From: Pseudomonas siliginis
Lineage (GTDB): Bacteria; Pseudomonadota; Gammaproteobacteria; Pseudomonadales; Pseudomonadaceae
Assembly: GCF_019145195.1 (NCBI RefSeq)
Contig: NZ_JAHSTW010000002.1
Span: 706,746-770,745 of the forward strand
Length of the DNA: 64,000 nucleotides
Reading direction: 5' to 3'
Positions 37,015 to 46,035 of this stretch are shown here, piece by piece. The position numbers and the translations under genes are program-made. How positions within the stretch are numbered: the stretch's first letter is position 1; the number at the start of each line of letters is the position of its first letter. The notes under the pieces were generated by a model. The model had not been told where the DNA came from. It saw only the letters and a list, made by a program, of their open reading frames with translations, and did no database searches.

Positions 37015-39042
37015 TCAAGCGGCTGGCGCAGGAAATAGCGCGTTGTCGATGGGTTTTCCGAGAAAGGCTTGCAGTGCGGCGGGCAGTGCCTGCCTGTCCC
37101 CCGAGAGCAGGTGTTCGCGCATGTCGCGGCCCGTCTGTTCGTTGAACAGACCTTCACGTTCGAAGCGTTTGAACGCCTCGCTCGCCAGCACACCCGACCA
37201 TTTGTAGGCGTACAGCGAAGCCTCATAACCGGTAACCAGATAATCGCAGCTGTTGGCGAAGCGGCAGTAGGCCGGGATGGACAGGTGCGCGAACTCGCGT
37301 TGCACATCCTCCACCACTTGTTGAACAGTGCGACCGTCACCGTGACAGCGGTGCAGTTCGAAGTCGACCAGCGCGTTCAGCAACAGCATTGCCGTCTCCC
37401 GGCTGCGCTGGATGCCTGTGGCGGAAAACGCGGAATTGGTCTGCGCTTCGGAGAGGCGCTCACCGCTCTTGTGGTGCGTACCCAGCCAGCGCAGGAATTG
37501 CCCGGATAACGCCCATTTCTCGAACAGTTGCCCGACAAACTCGGCAGCGTCGCGGCCCAGATGCGAAATGCCGGACAGGTTGTAGTGCGGCGAACGTGTC
37601 AGCACGTGATGCAGGCAATGGCCGAATTCGTGTAGCAGAACACGCAGATCCTGCGGATCCAGCAGGTAGGGTTGCCCGTTTGCGGCCGCCGTGTAATTGC
37701 ATTGAAGCGAGGCAATCGGCAGTAATGGTCGGCCTTCGGCGGTGATCCGTCGATTGCGCAGTACACCGGTCCAGGCATAGTCGTTGCCCGCGTCGCGGTG
37801 GAACGGGTCGATGTAGATGTAACCAACCGGTTGCTGACGCTCGCTGATTTCGAACAGGCGCACATTTTCTGCGAAACGCTCGTGGACGGTATTTTCGCTG
37901 ATGCTGATATCGAACATATGCTCGCTGAAACGGCAGAGGCTGTGCAGTGTGGCTTCCAGCGCGAAGAACTCGCGCAGGTCCTGCTCCGTGCCGCCGGACT
38001 GCTTCAGGCGTAATTGCTCGGCGAGGAAATCGTGATCCCACGCTTGTAGCTGTTCAACCCCGTGCTCGCGGGCCAAGGCCTGCAAATCATCGGTCTCGCC
38101 CGCCAGTGACACGGCGTTGCGGGCGATCTGCTGGCGCAAAAAACGGCCAACCTGATCGGTGCCGGTAGCCATCCGGTTGTGCAGGCGCAGATGGGCAAAG
38201 TTGTCAAAACCCAAGAGCCGGGCTTTGGCATGACGTGCGGCCAGCAGCGTCTGCAAAACCGGCCCGTTATCGAAGCGACCGGCGTGTGGCCCCTGATCCG
38301 AAGCGCGGGTGCACCAGGCTTTGAAGTACTCCTCGCGCAGTGCGCGGTGTTGTGCCCGCCTCATGACCTGTTGGTAAGTGTTCTGATCCAGGGTCAGCCG
38401 CCACCCGGGCAGGCCGGCCTTATTGGCATTGGTGGCCATATGCGCCTGCGTTTCGGGTGGCAGTCCCGCCAATAGCGCGGCATCGTCGATGTCTTTGCTC
38501 CATGCAGCGTTGACCGATTTGAGGTTGCTCATGAAGCGCTTTTCCAGCAAATCGATTTCGCCGTTCAATCGCGCCAGATCCTTGCGCTGCGCACTCGACA
38601 ATTGGCTTCCCGCCAAGTGAAACCGGCGCAGGATTTTCGCCAGCGAGGCTTTACGTGCATCACTGAAGCTGGCGGCTATGGAGCTCTGTGCCAATCGTTG
38701 ATAAACCTGCAGCAACTGTCGATTGCCGGCCTTCGCAGTCTTGTAACGCTGCGCGGCGTGCGTACTCAGGGCTTCCTGCATCAACCACTGGGGCTCATCG
38801 GCATGACTGATCGAGAGGAATTCGATGATTGCCATGGTTTCATCCAGGCGCGCATCGGCTTCATCGATGGCAATTACCACGTCGTCCCAGTTGGGATGAT
38901 CGACCTGAGTGGCGATGACGTTTTCAATAACCAGCAGGTTGTCGGCAACGATGCGCTCGACTGCTGGCAGCAGATGTTCGGCGCGTATCGCCGCCCAGGG
39001 CGGCAACTGCCAATGTTGCAGGAGTGGGTTGGTGTCAGGCAT
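37015..39042 (-). CDS. M3 family metallopeptidase, second PrlC-like paralogue
   Basis: A 675-residue oligopeptidase A-type enzyme. The zinc motif is HEFGHCLHH near residue 465 with the downstream Glu about 25 residues on. N-terminus NPLLQHWQLPPWAAIRAEH mirrors PrlC (NPLLQSYDLPPFSTIRAEH). It stands two genes downstream of prlC, separated only by yheV. All visible catalytic residues are intact. It probably hydrolyses small peptides in the cytoplasm; there is no signal peptide. It looks like an old tandem duplicate. Confidence 0.92.
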   Translation of the reverse strand: MPDTNPLLQHWQLPPWAAIRAEHLLPAVERIVADNLLVIENVIATQVDHPNWDDVVIAIDEADARLDETMAIIEFLSISHADEPQWLMQEALSTHAAQRYKTAKAGNRQLLQVYQRLAQSSIAASFSDARKASLAKILRRFHLAGSQLSSAQRKDLARLNGEIDLLEKRFMSNLKSVNAAWSKDIDDAALLAGLPPETQAHMATNANKAGLPGWRLTLDQNTYQQVMRRAQHRALREEYFKAWCTRASDQGPHAGRFDNGPVLQTLLAARHAKARLLGFDNFAHLRLHNRMATGTDQVGRFLRQQIARNAVSLAGETDDLQALAREHGVEQLQAWDHDFLAEQLRLKQSGGTEQDLREFFALEATLHSLCRFSEHMFDISISENTVHERFAENVRLFEISERQQPVGYIYIDPFHRDAGNDYAWTGVLRNRRITAEGRPLLPIASLQCNYTAAANGQPYLLDPQDLRVLLHEFGHCLHHVLTRSPHYNLSGISHLGRDAAEFVGQLFEKWALSGQFLRWLGTHHKSGERLSEAQTNSAFSATGIQRSRETAMLLLNALVDFELHRCHGDGRTVQQVVEDVQREFAHLSIPAYCRFANSCDYLVTGYEASLYAYKWSGVLASEAFKRFEREGLFNEQTGRDMREHLLSGDRQALPAALQAFLGKPIDNALFPAPAA

Positions 39043-39154
39043 GGCGTCTTCCGTGAGAGAGGGCTGGATTGGCCAGCCTAATCAGGAAGCGCAGGGCAAG
39101 GTGGTGGATAGATACCGCCACTTGCCGACGATCATCGGCAGGTAGCGGTAGCTG

Positions 39155-39445
39155 TCATTGTTGCTCGTCGGACTTTTTCTTCAGCTTCGGGTTGGGGAAG
39201 AACTGCACGGCCTGGACCTTTTTGTCGGCGGCAGGCTTCAGCGCGCTGGTATTGACCCGGGTGCCCAGTTCTTTGGGCACCGACAGGCCCTGCTCGTTGA
39301 GGGTGTCGGAGTAACCGCAAGCCACGCATTCGCGGTGCGGCACGCCGTCTTCGTTCCACATCATCAGTTTGTCCGGCTCGCTGCACGCCGGGCAGACCGC
39401 CCCGGCGATAAAGCGCTTCTTGGTGATCAAAGGGCCGTCGCTCAT
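39155..39445 (-). CDS. yheV: YheV family zinc-ribbon protein
   Basis: A 96-residue protein with a zinc ribbon made of CPAC (residues 18-21) and CVAC (about 40-43), then a basic tail (NPKLKKKSDEQQ). YheV proteins commonly follow prlC. The ATG overlaps the prlC TGA by 4 bases, so translation is coupled. The function is unknown; the ribbon and basic tail suggest nucleic-acid or ribosome contact. Confidence 0.88.
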   Translation of the reverse strand: MSDGPLITKKRFIAGAVCPACSEPDKLMMWNEDGVPHRECVACGYSDTLNEQGLSVPKELGTRVNTSALKPAADKKVQAVQFFPNPKLKKKSDEQQ

Positions 39446-41493
39446 GCTGCCGCGTCCTCACTCAGGCCGCTGTGGCGCAGCAGCGCATCGATCGACGGCT
39501 CACGGCCACGGAAGTCGACGAACAGCACCATCGGTGCCTGCGAGCCGCCGCGCGCCAGAATCGCTTCGCGGAACGCCCGACCGGTGTCGGCGTTGAGCAC
39601 GCCGTCTTCCTCGAACTTCGAGAAGGCATCGGCGGACAGCACTTCGGCCCACTTGTAGCTGTAGTAACCGGCTGCGTAACCACCGGCAAAAATGTGCGCA
39701 AAGCTGTTGGGGAAGCGGTTGTAAGCCGGTGGACGCATCACCGACACCTCGTCACGCACGCCCTCGAGCACTTGAGCCACGCTGCGGCCATCGCCATGGG
39801 TGGCATGCAGTTCGAAGTCGAACAGCGAAAACTCCAGCTGACGCACCATCATCAGCCCGGACTGGAAGTTCTTCGCCGCGAGCATTTTTTCCAGCAGATC
39901 CTGCGGCAGTGGCTCGCCGGTCTCGTAGTGGCCGGAAATCAGCGCCAGGCCTTCCGGCTCCCAGCACCAGTTTTCCATGAACTGGCTCGGCAGCTCGACC
40001 GCGTCCCAGGCCACGCCATTGATGCCGGATACGCCAGCGTGTTCAACGCGGGTCAGCAGGTGGTGCAGGCCATGGCCAAACTCGTGGAACAGCGTGGTCA
40101 CTTCATCGTGGGTCAGCAGCGCCGGTTTGCCGCTGTCGGCCGGAGTGAAGTTGCACACCAGATTGGCGACTGGGCTTTGCAGCACACCGTCGACGGTGCG
40201 ACGACGGTCGCGGGCGCCGTCCATCCATGCGCCGCCACGCTTGTTGGCGCGGGCATACAAGTCGAAAAAGAAGCGGCCGACGTGCTGACCGTTTTCTTTG
40301 ATCTCGAACAGGCGGACGTCCGGGTGCCAGGTGTCGAAGCCTTTCTGCTCGGCGATCTCGATGCCGTACAGACGCTGGACGATGGCGAACAGGCCGCTGA
40401 GGACTTTATCGATCGGGAAGTAGGCTCGCAGGGTTTCCTGAGCGACGCTGTAACGCTGCTCGCGGAGTTTTTCGCCGTAGAAACCACTGTCCCAGCTTTG
40501 CAGATCGGCGCAGCCCTGTTCGGCAGCGTAAGCGCGCAGCTGTTGCAGATCCTGCGCGGCGAACGGCTTGCTGCGCTGGGCCAGATCGCGCAGGAAGCTC
40601 AGCACCTGATCGCTGGATTCGGCCATTTTCGTCGCCAGACTCAGTTCGGCGAAACTGGCGAAGCCCAGCAATCTGGCCAGTTCCTGACGCAGGTCGAGGA
40701 TCTCTTCCATCACCGGGCCGTTGTCGTTCTGCCCGGCATTCGGGCCTTGATCCGAGGCGCGGGTGCAGTACGCGGCGTAGACTTCTTCGCGCAGCGCACG
40801 GTCTTGCGCGTAGGTCATCACCGCGTAATAGCTGGGGAATTCCAGGGTGATCAGCCAGCCGTCCAGGCCTTTGGCCTGAGCAGCGGCAGCCATCTGCGCC
40901 TTGGCCGAATCGGTGAGGCCGGCGAGGGCGGCTTCATCGGTAATGTGTTTGGTCCACGCCTGAGTGGCGTCGAGCAATTGGTTGGAGAAGCGGCTGCCGA
41001 GCTCGGACAGCTTGCTCTGTACTTCGGCGTAACGTTTCTGCTCGGCTTCCGGCAGGTCGATACCCGACAGGCGGAAATCGCGCAGGGCGTGTTCCAGAAT
41101 GGTTTTTTGCGCGACGTCGAAACTGGCAGCTTCCGGACTGTTGGCCAGCGCTTCATACGCTTGGAACAGTTCGCGGTTCTGGCCCATCTCGGTGGAGTAG
41201 GCGCTCAGGGCCGGCAGGCACGACTCGTAGGCTTCACGCAATTCGGCGCTGTTGCACACGGCATTAAGATGGCTGACCGGGCTCCATGCCGCACCGAGAC
41301 GATCGTTGAGTTCGTCCATCGCCAGCACCAGACCGGCCCAGGTAGGGTTCTTGCCCTGGGTCTTGAGAATTTCGGCGATGGCGGCGCGGTTGTCCGCGAG
41401 GATGGATTCGATGGCGGGCAGGACGTGTTCGGCACGGATCGTGGAGAACGGCGGCAGGTCGTAGGACTGCAAAAGAGGGTTGTTCACGCTCAC
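39442..41493 (-). CDS. prlC: Oligopeptidase A (PrlC)
   Basis: A 683-residue M3 zinc peptidase. HEFGHGLHHLL carries the HExxH motif near residue 470, with the third ligand Glu in VELPSQFMENW. It degrades cytoplasmic peptides, including cleaved signal peptides. I chose the GTG at 41493 (AAGGTG 7 bases upstream, MSVNNPLLQ); an ATG at 41520 adds nine unlikely residues. It is divergent from the gamma-carbonic anhydrase gene, as in other pseudomonads. Confidence 0.95.
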   Translation of the reverse strand: MSVNNPLLQSYDLPPFSTIRAEHVLPAIESILADNRAAIAEILKTQGKNPTWAGLVLAMDELNDRLGAAWSPVSHLNAVCNSAELREAYESCLPALSAYSTEMGQNRELFQAYEALANSPEAASFDVAQKTILEHALRDFRLSGIDLPEAEQKRYAEVQSKLSELGSRFSNQLLDATQAWTKHITDEAALAGLTDSAKAQMAAAAQAKGLDGWLITLEFPSYYAVMTYAQDRALREEVYAAYCTRASDQGPNAGQNDNGPVMEEILDLRQELARLLGFASFAELSLATKMAESSDQVLSFLRDLAQRSKPFAAQDLQQLRAYAAEQGCADLQSWDSGFYGEKLREQRYSVAQETLRAYFPIDKVLSGLFAIVQRLYGIEIAEQKGFDTWHPDVRLFEIKENGQHVGRFFFDLYARANKRGGAWMDGARDRRRTVDGVLQSPVANLVCNFTPADSGKPALLTHDEVTTLFHEFGHGLHHLLTRVEHAGVSGINGVAWDAVELPSQFMENWCWEPEGLALISGHYETGEPLPQDLLEKMLAAKNFQSGLMMVRQLEFSLFDFELHATHGDGRSVAQVLEGVRDEVSVMRPPAYNRFPNSFAHIFAGGYAAGYYSYKWAEVLSADAFSKFEEDGVLNADTGRAFREAILARGGSQAPMVLFVDFRGREPSIDALLRHSGLSEDAAA

Positions 41494-41582
41494 GGTTGGC
41501 ACCTTGGCTGGAAGAAACATGCGCCCATCTTAATTACAATCGACACTCACCGCAGCTATCGGCGACAGAGAGAGAACTAATC

Positions 41583-42128
41583 GTGTCCCTTCGCAAATAC
41601 CAGAATCACACCCCCCGCTTGAGCAACGGCGCATTCGTCGACGGTTCGGCGGTGGTGATCGGCGACGTCGAAATTGGCGCAGACAGCTCGGTCTGGCCGC
41701 TGACGGTGATCCGTGGCGACATGCACCGCATCCGCATCGGTGCGCGCACCAGCGTGCAGGACGGCTGCGTGCTGCACATCACCCACGCCGGCCCGTTCAA
41801 CCCGGACGGCTTTCCATTGCTGATCGGCGACGACGTGACCATCGCCCACAAGGTCATGCTGCACGGCTGCACCGTGGGCAGCCGCGTATTGATCGGCATG
41901 GGCAGCATCGTCATGGACGGTGCTGTGGTCGAGGACGATGTGATCATCGGCGCCGGCAGCCTGGTGCCGCCGGGCAAGCGCCTGCAGAGTGGCTTTCTGT
42001 ATGTCGGCAGCCCGGTCAAGCAAGTGCGCCCGCTGACCGATAAGGAAAACGCCTTCTTTACGTACAGCGCGGCGAACTACGTCAAGCTCAAGGACCTGCA
42101 TCTGGCCGAAGGCTACGACCAGCTCTGA
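41583..42128 (+). CDS. Gamma-carbonic anhydrase family protein
   Basis: A 181-residue left-handed beta-helix protein built from hexapeptide repeats. Candidate zinc His residues are in CVLHITHAG and IAHKVMLHGCTVG. The start is GTG at 41583 after a purine-rich GAGAGAGAAC. Whether it is an active carbonic anhydrase or a YrdA-type relative cannot be told from sequence. A HAD phosphatase gene follows 28 bases later. Confidence 0.9.
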   Translation: MSLRKYQNHTPRLSNGAFVDGSAVVIGDVEIGADSSVWPLTVIRGDMHRIRIGARTSVQDGCVLHITHAGPFNPDGFPLLIGDDVTIAHKVMLHGCTVGSRVLIGMGSIVMDGAVVEDDVIIGAGSLVPPGKRLQSGFLYVGSPVKQVRPLTDKENAFFTYSAANYVKLKDLHLAEGYDQL

Positions 42129-42156
42129 ATCGCCTTACACCTGCTCGGGAATTTCC

Positions 42157-42807
42157 ATGCATTACCAGACTGTACTGTTCGACCTCGATGGCACCCTGAC
42201 CGACCCGCGTGAGGGCATCACCCGCTCAATTCAATTTGCCTTGGCCAATCTCGGCATCGACGAGCCGGACCTGAGCAAACTGGAACACTTCATCGGCCCG
42301 CCGCTGCTGCAAGCGTTCATGCAGTTTTACGACTTCGACGAGGCCAGGGCCTGGGAAGCGGTGAATTTCTACCGTGAGCGCTTCAAGGTCACCGGCCTCT
42401 ACGAGAATCGGGTGTTCGACGGAGTGACGCCGTTGCTGGAAACCTTGAGCGCGCAGGGGCGGCAGTTGTACATCGCAACGTCCAAACCGTGGGTGTTCGC
42501 CCGCGAGATCGCCCGGCACTTCGACTTCGCCCGCCACTTCAAAGTGATCTACGGCAGCGAGCTGGACGGCACGCGGACCAACAAGGTTGAGCTGATTGCG
42601 CACCTGCTTGAGGAAGAACGCCTGGACCCGGCACAGACCCTGATGATCGGCGATCGCAAGCACGACCTGATCGGCGCGCGCAGCAATGGCCTGGATGCAG
42701 CGGCGGTGGGCTATGGGTTTGGCAGTTTTGAAGAGTTGAATGCCGAGGCGCCGGCTTATCACTTTGAAACCTTGGACGAGTTGCATCAGGCGTTTTTGCA
42801 GCGCTGA
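42157..42807 (+). CDS. HAD-superfamily hydrolase (phosphoglycolate phosphatase-like)
   Basis: A 216-residue HAD phosphatase. Motif I is FDLDGTLTD, motif II is IATSKP, motif III is the Lys in TNKVEL and motif IV is IGDRKHDLIGA. A helical cap lies between residues 20 and 85. Relatives act on phosphoglycolate or 5'-nucleotides; the substrate is not determined. It forms a likely two-gene unit with the gamma-carbonic anhydrase. Confidence 0.9.
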   Translation: MHYQTVLFDLDGTLTDPREGITRSIQFALANLGIDEPDLSKLEHFIGPPLLQAFMQFYDFDEARAWEAVNFYRERFKVTGLYENRVFDGVTPLLETLSAQGRQLYIATSKPWVFAREIARHFDFARHFKVIYGSELDGTRTNKVELIAHLLEEERLDPAQTLMIGDRKHDLIGARSNGLDAAAVGYGFGSFEELNAEAPAYHFETLDELHQAFLQR

Positions 42808-42846
42808 GCAGATGGCTATCGCTGGCTCGCCAGCGATGAGGCCCGT

Positions 42847-43938
42847 TCAGCCGCTGGAGGGCTCAGGAACTGCCAAGGCCCTCAAAGCCGCCTTGCGCTC
42901 ATCAACCGGCAATCGCCCCAACCGCTCAACCTCGGCATAAAACCTCAGCCAATCCCCACCCACTTGGCTGAACAGCGCCGCAAACGCCGGCACCCACTGG
43001 TCATACAGCCCGAACGGCAACAGTCGCGCGTTGTTCAGCGGCGCATTGACCCAGGCGTCATAGCGCTTGTCTCCGGCCCACTGACTGTCGCGCATTACCC
43101 GATACTCCCGGCGCAAGCGCTCGAATTCAGCTGCTTTGTGCTCACGCTTTTGCTCAACCGACAGAGGCTGCGCATAGAGCTTCTCCAGTCTTGAGCGCGT
43201 GGCGAGTACCAGTTCGATGAACTGATCACGCTGCTTGAGCCTGGCATCCGACTCCGCCGGCAGCCCACGAAATACGCGCCACTGCCGCGTGCCTTCCTGC
43301 TCGACGAAGGTGGCGAATGACTCGTTGAACTCGGTGTCGTCCTTCACATAGAACTTCTGGTGCGCCAGTTCATGAAAGATCAGCGTGGCCAATCGCTCAT
43401 CGCCCCAGCCCATCATAGAATTGAGGATTGGGTCATTGAACCAGCCGAGCGTTGAGTACGCCTCGACTCCGCCGATCGACACGTCCATGCCCTGCAATCG
43501 CTGAATCGCCGCTTCGCCACGGGCGGCGCTCTGGCTGTAGTAGCCGCGATAGGCCACGCAGCCGGCAATCGGGAAGCAGTGATTTTGCGGCGTGAGGGAA
43601 AACTCTGCGGTGGCGAACACGTTCCACACCACGAACGGCCGGCCGAGGTCGGCGTACAGACGATAGCTCTGGTTGTCCGGCAAATGCAGATGCTCGCTGG
43701 CAAAGGTACGGGCCTTTTGCGATTGGGTCAGATGCGCGCGCAATCTGGCGTCGCGGCTTGGGTCGGCAATGACCTTTTCCACTGGCTCCCGCGCGCGCAG
43801 CAATTGCAATTGTCCGCTGGCCAACTGGCTGTAGTAGCTGACGCTGGCGCAACCGTTGAGCAACAAAAACAACACACCCGGAAACAAAATCGGAAAAACG
43901 CGATCAAGTAACCCAAGGCTGGAAAACGGCCTGATCAA
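42847..43938 (-). CDS. Lipoprotein zinc aminopeptidase (PF10023-like)
   Basis: A 363-residue protein with a lipoprotein signal (VLFLLLNGCAS, Cys about residue 30). The zinc-peptidase site is HELAHQKFYV with the downstream NESFATFVEQEG Glu. Segments QNHCFPIAG and YYSQSA match putative aminopeptidases of this family. It is probably anchored facing the periplasm. The start overlaps the promoter zone of the divergent lipoprotein genes. The peptidase role is family-based only. Confidence 0.85.
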   Translation of the reverse strand: MIRPFSSLGLLDRVFPILFPGVLFLLLNGCASVSYYSQLASGQLQLLRAREPVEKVIADPSRDARLRAHLTQSQKARTFASEHLHLPDNQSYRLYADLGRPFVVWNVFATAEFSLTPQNHCFPIAGCVAYRGYYSQSAARGEAAIQRLQGMDVSIGGVEAYSTLGWFNDPILNSMMGWGDERLATLIFHELAHQKFYVKDDTEFNESFATFVEQEGTRQWRVFRGLPAESDARLKQRDQFIELVLATRSRLEKLYAQPLSVEQKREHKAAEFERLRREYRVMRDSQWAGDKRYDAWVNAPLNNARLLPFGLYDQWVPAFAALFSQVGGDWLRFYAEVERLGRLPVDERKAALRALAVPEPSSG

Positions 43939-43996
43939 AATAAGAAATTCCCCGGAAAGTCTGCCCCAAGACTATCCCGCCTCAAGGAGCACCGCT

Positions 43997-44419
43997 ATGC
44001 GCATGTTGATGCTGACAGGAGGCCTGCTGACGCTGGCCGGTTGTGCCGGATTCGGAATACCCGACCCCGACCCCTCGCAAGCCTGGATCGATCTTGACGC
44101 TCGCCAACACGACACGGCGCTGCAAGCCGTACAAGTCGATGCCACCCAGGCCATCGACAAACGCTATTTCGAAGTGCAGCCCGGCAGCCATGAGCTGAAG
44201 GTGCGCTATCAATTCCCGGTCGAGGCCACCAACATCGGCCCGAATGCCGAACCGCTGTGGCGCGATTGCCAGATGAGTGTGAAATTCAAGGATTTCAACG
44301 CCGGCCAGCGCTATCAGTTGCAGGCGGGCAGCATCGGCTTCCGGCCTTGGGCCAAGCTTTATGACGAACAGCGCAAGGTTGTCGGCCAGGGCACACCGGC
44401 GGGCTGTCAGAGCAGTTGA
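43997..44419 (+). CDS. Lipoprotein, first of a paralogous pair
   Basis: A 140-residue lipoprotein (LLTLAGCAG, Cys about residue 16). The body is beta-rich with FEVQPGSHELKVRYQF and FNAGQRYQLQAGSIGFRPWAKLYD. AAGGAG precedes the ATG. It shares the PGSHEL and AGQRYxLxxxSxxFxPxAxL patterns with the next gene. The function is unknown; location is probably an envelope membrane. Confidence 0.85.
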   Translation: MRMLMLTGGLLTLAGCAGFGIPDPDPSQAWIDLDARQHDTALQAVQVDATQAIDKRYFEVQPGSHELKVRYQFPVEATNIGPNAEPLWRDCQMSVKFKDFNAGQRYQLQAGSIGFRPWAKLYDEQRKVVGQGTPAGCQSS

Positions 44420-44459
44420 TCGGCGCTATGCTGGCTATTCAGATCTGTGGATATCCATC

Positions 44460-44879
44460 ATGCGTACGTTGCTGCTGTTGCTCGTTGTCGGCCTAGTCGC
44501 CGGTTGCCAGACGCCATTGCCCCCGGTTGACCCGCAAATGGCTTGGGTCGACTTCTCCACGCCAAGCCCCGGCGGCAAGTTGCTAATGGCCGAGCGTCTC
44601 GATAATCAGCGATTGAACGACGGGCGCTTCTTTCAGGTGACGCCCGGCAGCCACGAGCTGCGGGTGCGTTTCGACTTCGAAGTGTTTGGCGGCGGTGGCA
44701 GTCTGCTCACCGGCCCGGTGGAGCGTTTGTGTTATCTGACGATCCGCTATGACCACTTCGAAGCCGGCCAGCGTTATCTGCTGGAAGGGCGCTCGCTGGC
44801 ATTCACGCCGAGCGCGCGTTTGTTCAATGCCAAACGCGAAATCGTTGCTGAAGACCGCGAGTTCAACTGCATCATCTAG
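44460..44879 (+). CDS. Lipoprotein, second of a paralogous pair
   Basis: A 139-residue lipoprotein (VGLVAGCQT, Cys about residue 16). FQVTPGSHELRVRFDFEVFGGGG and FEAGQRYLLEGRSLAFTPSARLF align with the upstream gene. Starting at 44460 gives the lipoprotein signal; earlier starts overlap the first lipoprotein gene. The 40-base gap suggests co-transcription. The function is unknown. Confidence 0.85.
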   Translation: MRTLLLLLVVGLVAGCQTPLPPVDPQMAWVDFSTPSPGGKLLMAERLDNQRLNDGRFFQVTPGSHELRVRFDFEVFGGGGSLLTGPVERLCYLTIRYDHFEAGQRYLLEGRSLAFTPSARLFNAKREIVAEDREFNCII

Positions 44880-44883
44880 CGCG

Positions 44884-45123
44884 TCAGTTGCCGTTTTTCT
44901 GGTAAATGATTCGCTTGGTACCGTTTTCGCAAATGCCGACGATCATGGCTGAGTCATGCTGCTTCGCCTCTTCCGCCGTGATGATTTCAAGGGTGTACGT
45001 TGGCACCGCTTTCGCCTGAATCTTGATCTCGATTTCCTTTCTGAGCTCTTCGCAGTCCTTGGGGGCTGCGAAAGCGGAAGTGGCCAGTGCACTGCAAAGG
45101 ATCGCCAAGCCAATACGTTTCAT
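44884..45123 (-). CDS. DUF1161 family periplasmic protein, copy A
   Basis: A 79-residue protein with signal peptide ending AFAAP. DUF1161 core CEELRKEIEIKIQAK is followed by YTLEII and a second Cys in VGICENGTKRIIY. The two cysteines probably form a disulfide. It is convergent with the lipoprotein pair (4-base gap). A second DUF1161 gene lies at 47196. The function is unknown. Confidence 0.87.
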   Translation of the reverse strand: MKRIGLAILCSALATSAFAAPKDCEELRKEIEIKIQAKAVPTYTLEIITAEEAKQHDSAMIVGICENGTKRIIYQKNGN

Positions 45124-45260
45124 CGATGAAGCTCCTTGAGGCAGCGCGCACGGGTGTGGGCTGAAGCTGCTGTCGATTATTCGACCACAATTCTGCGGAG
45201 CGGGTTCTGACTTTGCTCACACCTTGTATTAATTGCCGGCCGCTGAGCTGGTTTCGAGAC

Positions 45261-45345
45261 TGCCTTCGCGAGCAGGCTCTTTCCCACACTGAATCTGCGT
45301 CGTGCACAAATCCCCTGTGGGAGCGAGCCTGCTCGCGAAGGCGTC
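45261..45345. repeat. REP doublet, tail-to-tail orientation
   Basis: An inverted copy with two substitutions (GCGAGCAGGCTCTTTCCCACA at 45268-45287) and a direct perfect copy (45315-45342), 27 bases apart, between the DUF1161 gene and osmC. Confidence 0.9.
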
Positions 45346-45363
45346 AGCCCGGCAAACGCCGAA

Positions 45364-45795
45364 TCAGCTGACGAGCGAAGCCTCGAGGGTGATCTTCGCG
45401 TTCAGCACCTTGGAAACCGGGCAACCTTCCTTGGCCTTGTTGCTCAGTTCTTCAAACTGCTGCTGAGTTGCGCCTGGAATCTTCGCCTTGAGAATCAGCT
45501 TTACCGCAGTGATTGCGAAGCCGCCGTCGACCTGATCGAGGGTGACTTCAGCGTTGGTGTCGATGCTGTCTGCCTTCAGGCCGGCATCACCGAGAATCAT
45601 CGAAAACGCCATGGAGAAGCAGCCGGCGTGGGCCGCGCCGATCAGTTCTTCCGGGTTGGTGCCCTTGCCGCCCTCAAAGCGCGCCTTGAACCCGTACGGC
45701 GCTTCGCGCAGTACGCCGGTTTCGGTGGAGATCGAGCCGAGACCGGTTTTCAGATCGCCTTCCCAATGCGCCGATGCCTTTTTCACGATAGCCAT
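45364..45795 (-). CDS. osmC: OsmC family peroxiredoxin
   Basis: A 143-residue peroxidase for organic hydroperoxides. GTNPEELIGAAHAGCFSMAFS holds the peroxidatic Cys with its Glu, in two parts near residues 45-65. The resolving Cys is in EGCPVSKVL near residue 125. The arrangement is OsmC-type, not Ohr. The start MAIVKKASAHWEGD is at 45795. It is a stress protein usually induced by RpoS or osmotic signals; no promoter is clear here. Confidence 0.94.
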   Translation of the reverse strand: MAIVKKASAHWEGDLKTGLGSISTETGVLREAPYGFKARFEGGKGTNPEELIGAAHAGCFSMAFSMILGDAGLKADSIDTNAEVTLDQVDGGFAITAVKLILKAKIPGATQQQFEELSNKAKEGCPVSKVLNAKITLEASLVS

Positions 45796-46035
45796 GTCTG
45801 CCTCCTCAAATATGGCGCGGAACGCCGCGCCGTCGCGGTTTTTACTAGCAAGGCTTCTGAGGATAGACGGCGGAACAAAGTTCAGCCCGGCTGAATCGTT
45901 GACTTTTTTAGTAGGAAATTTCGTCGCTGCTATTGAATCTCGGGTATATGCCCTCATTCCATAAAACACGCTTATGGATTTGGCAGGTTTTCGCTCGAAA
46001 GAAAAACCTGCCTTCCCACCCGGAGATGCAGGTTC

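Noticed and set aside
39472..41580. 702-codon open frame antisense to prlC
   Set aside because: Shadow of prlC; the sense frame has HExxH and the full family layout.
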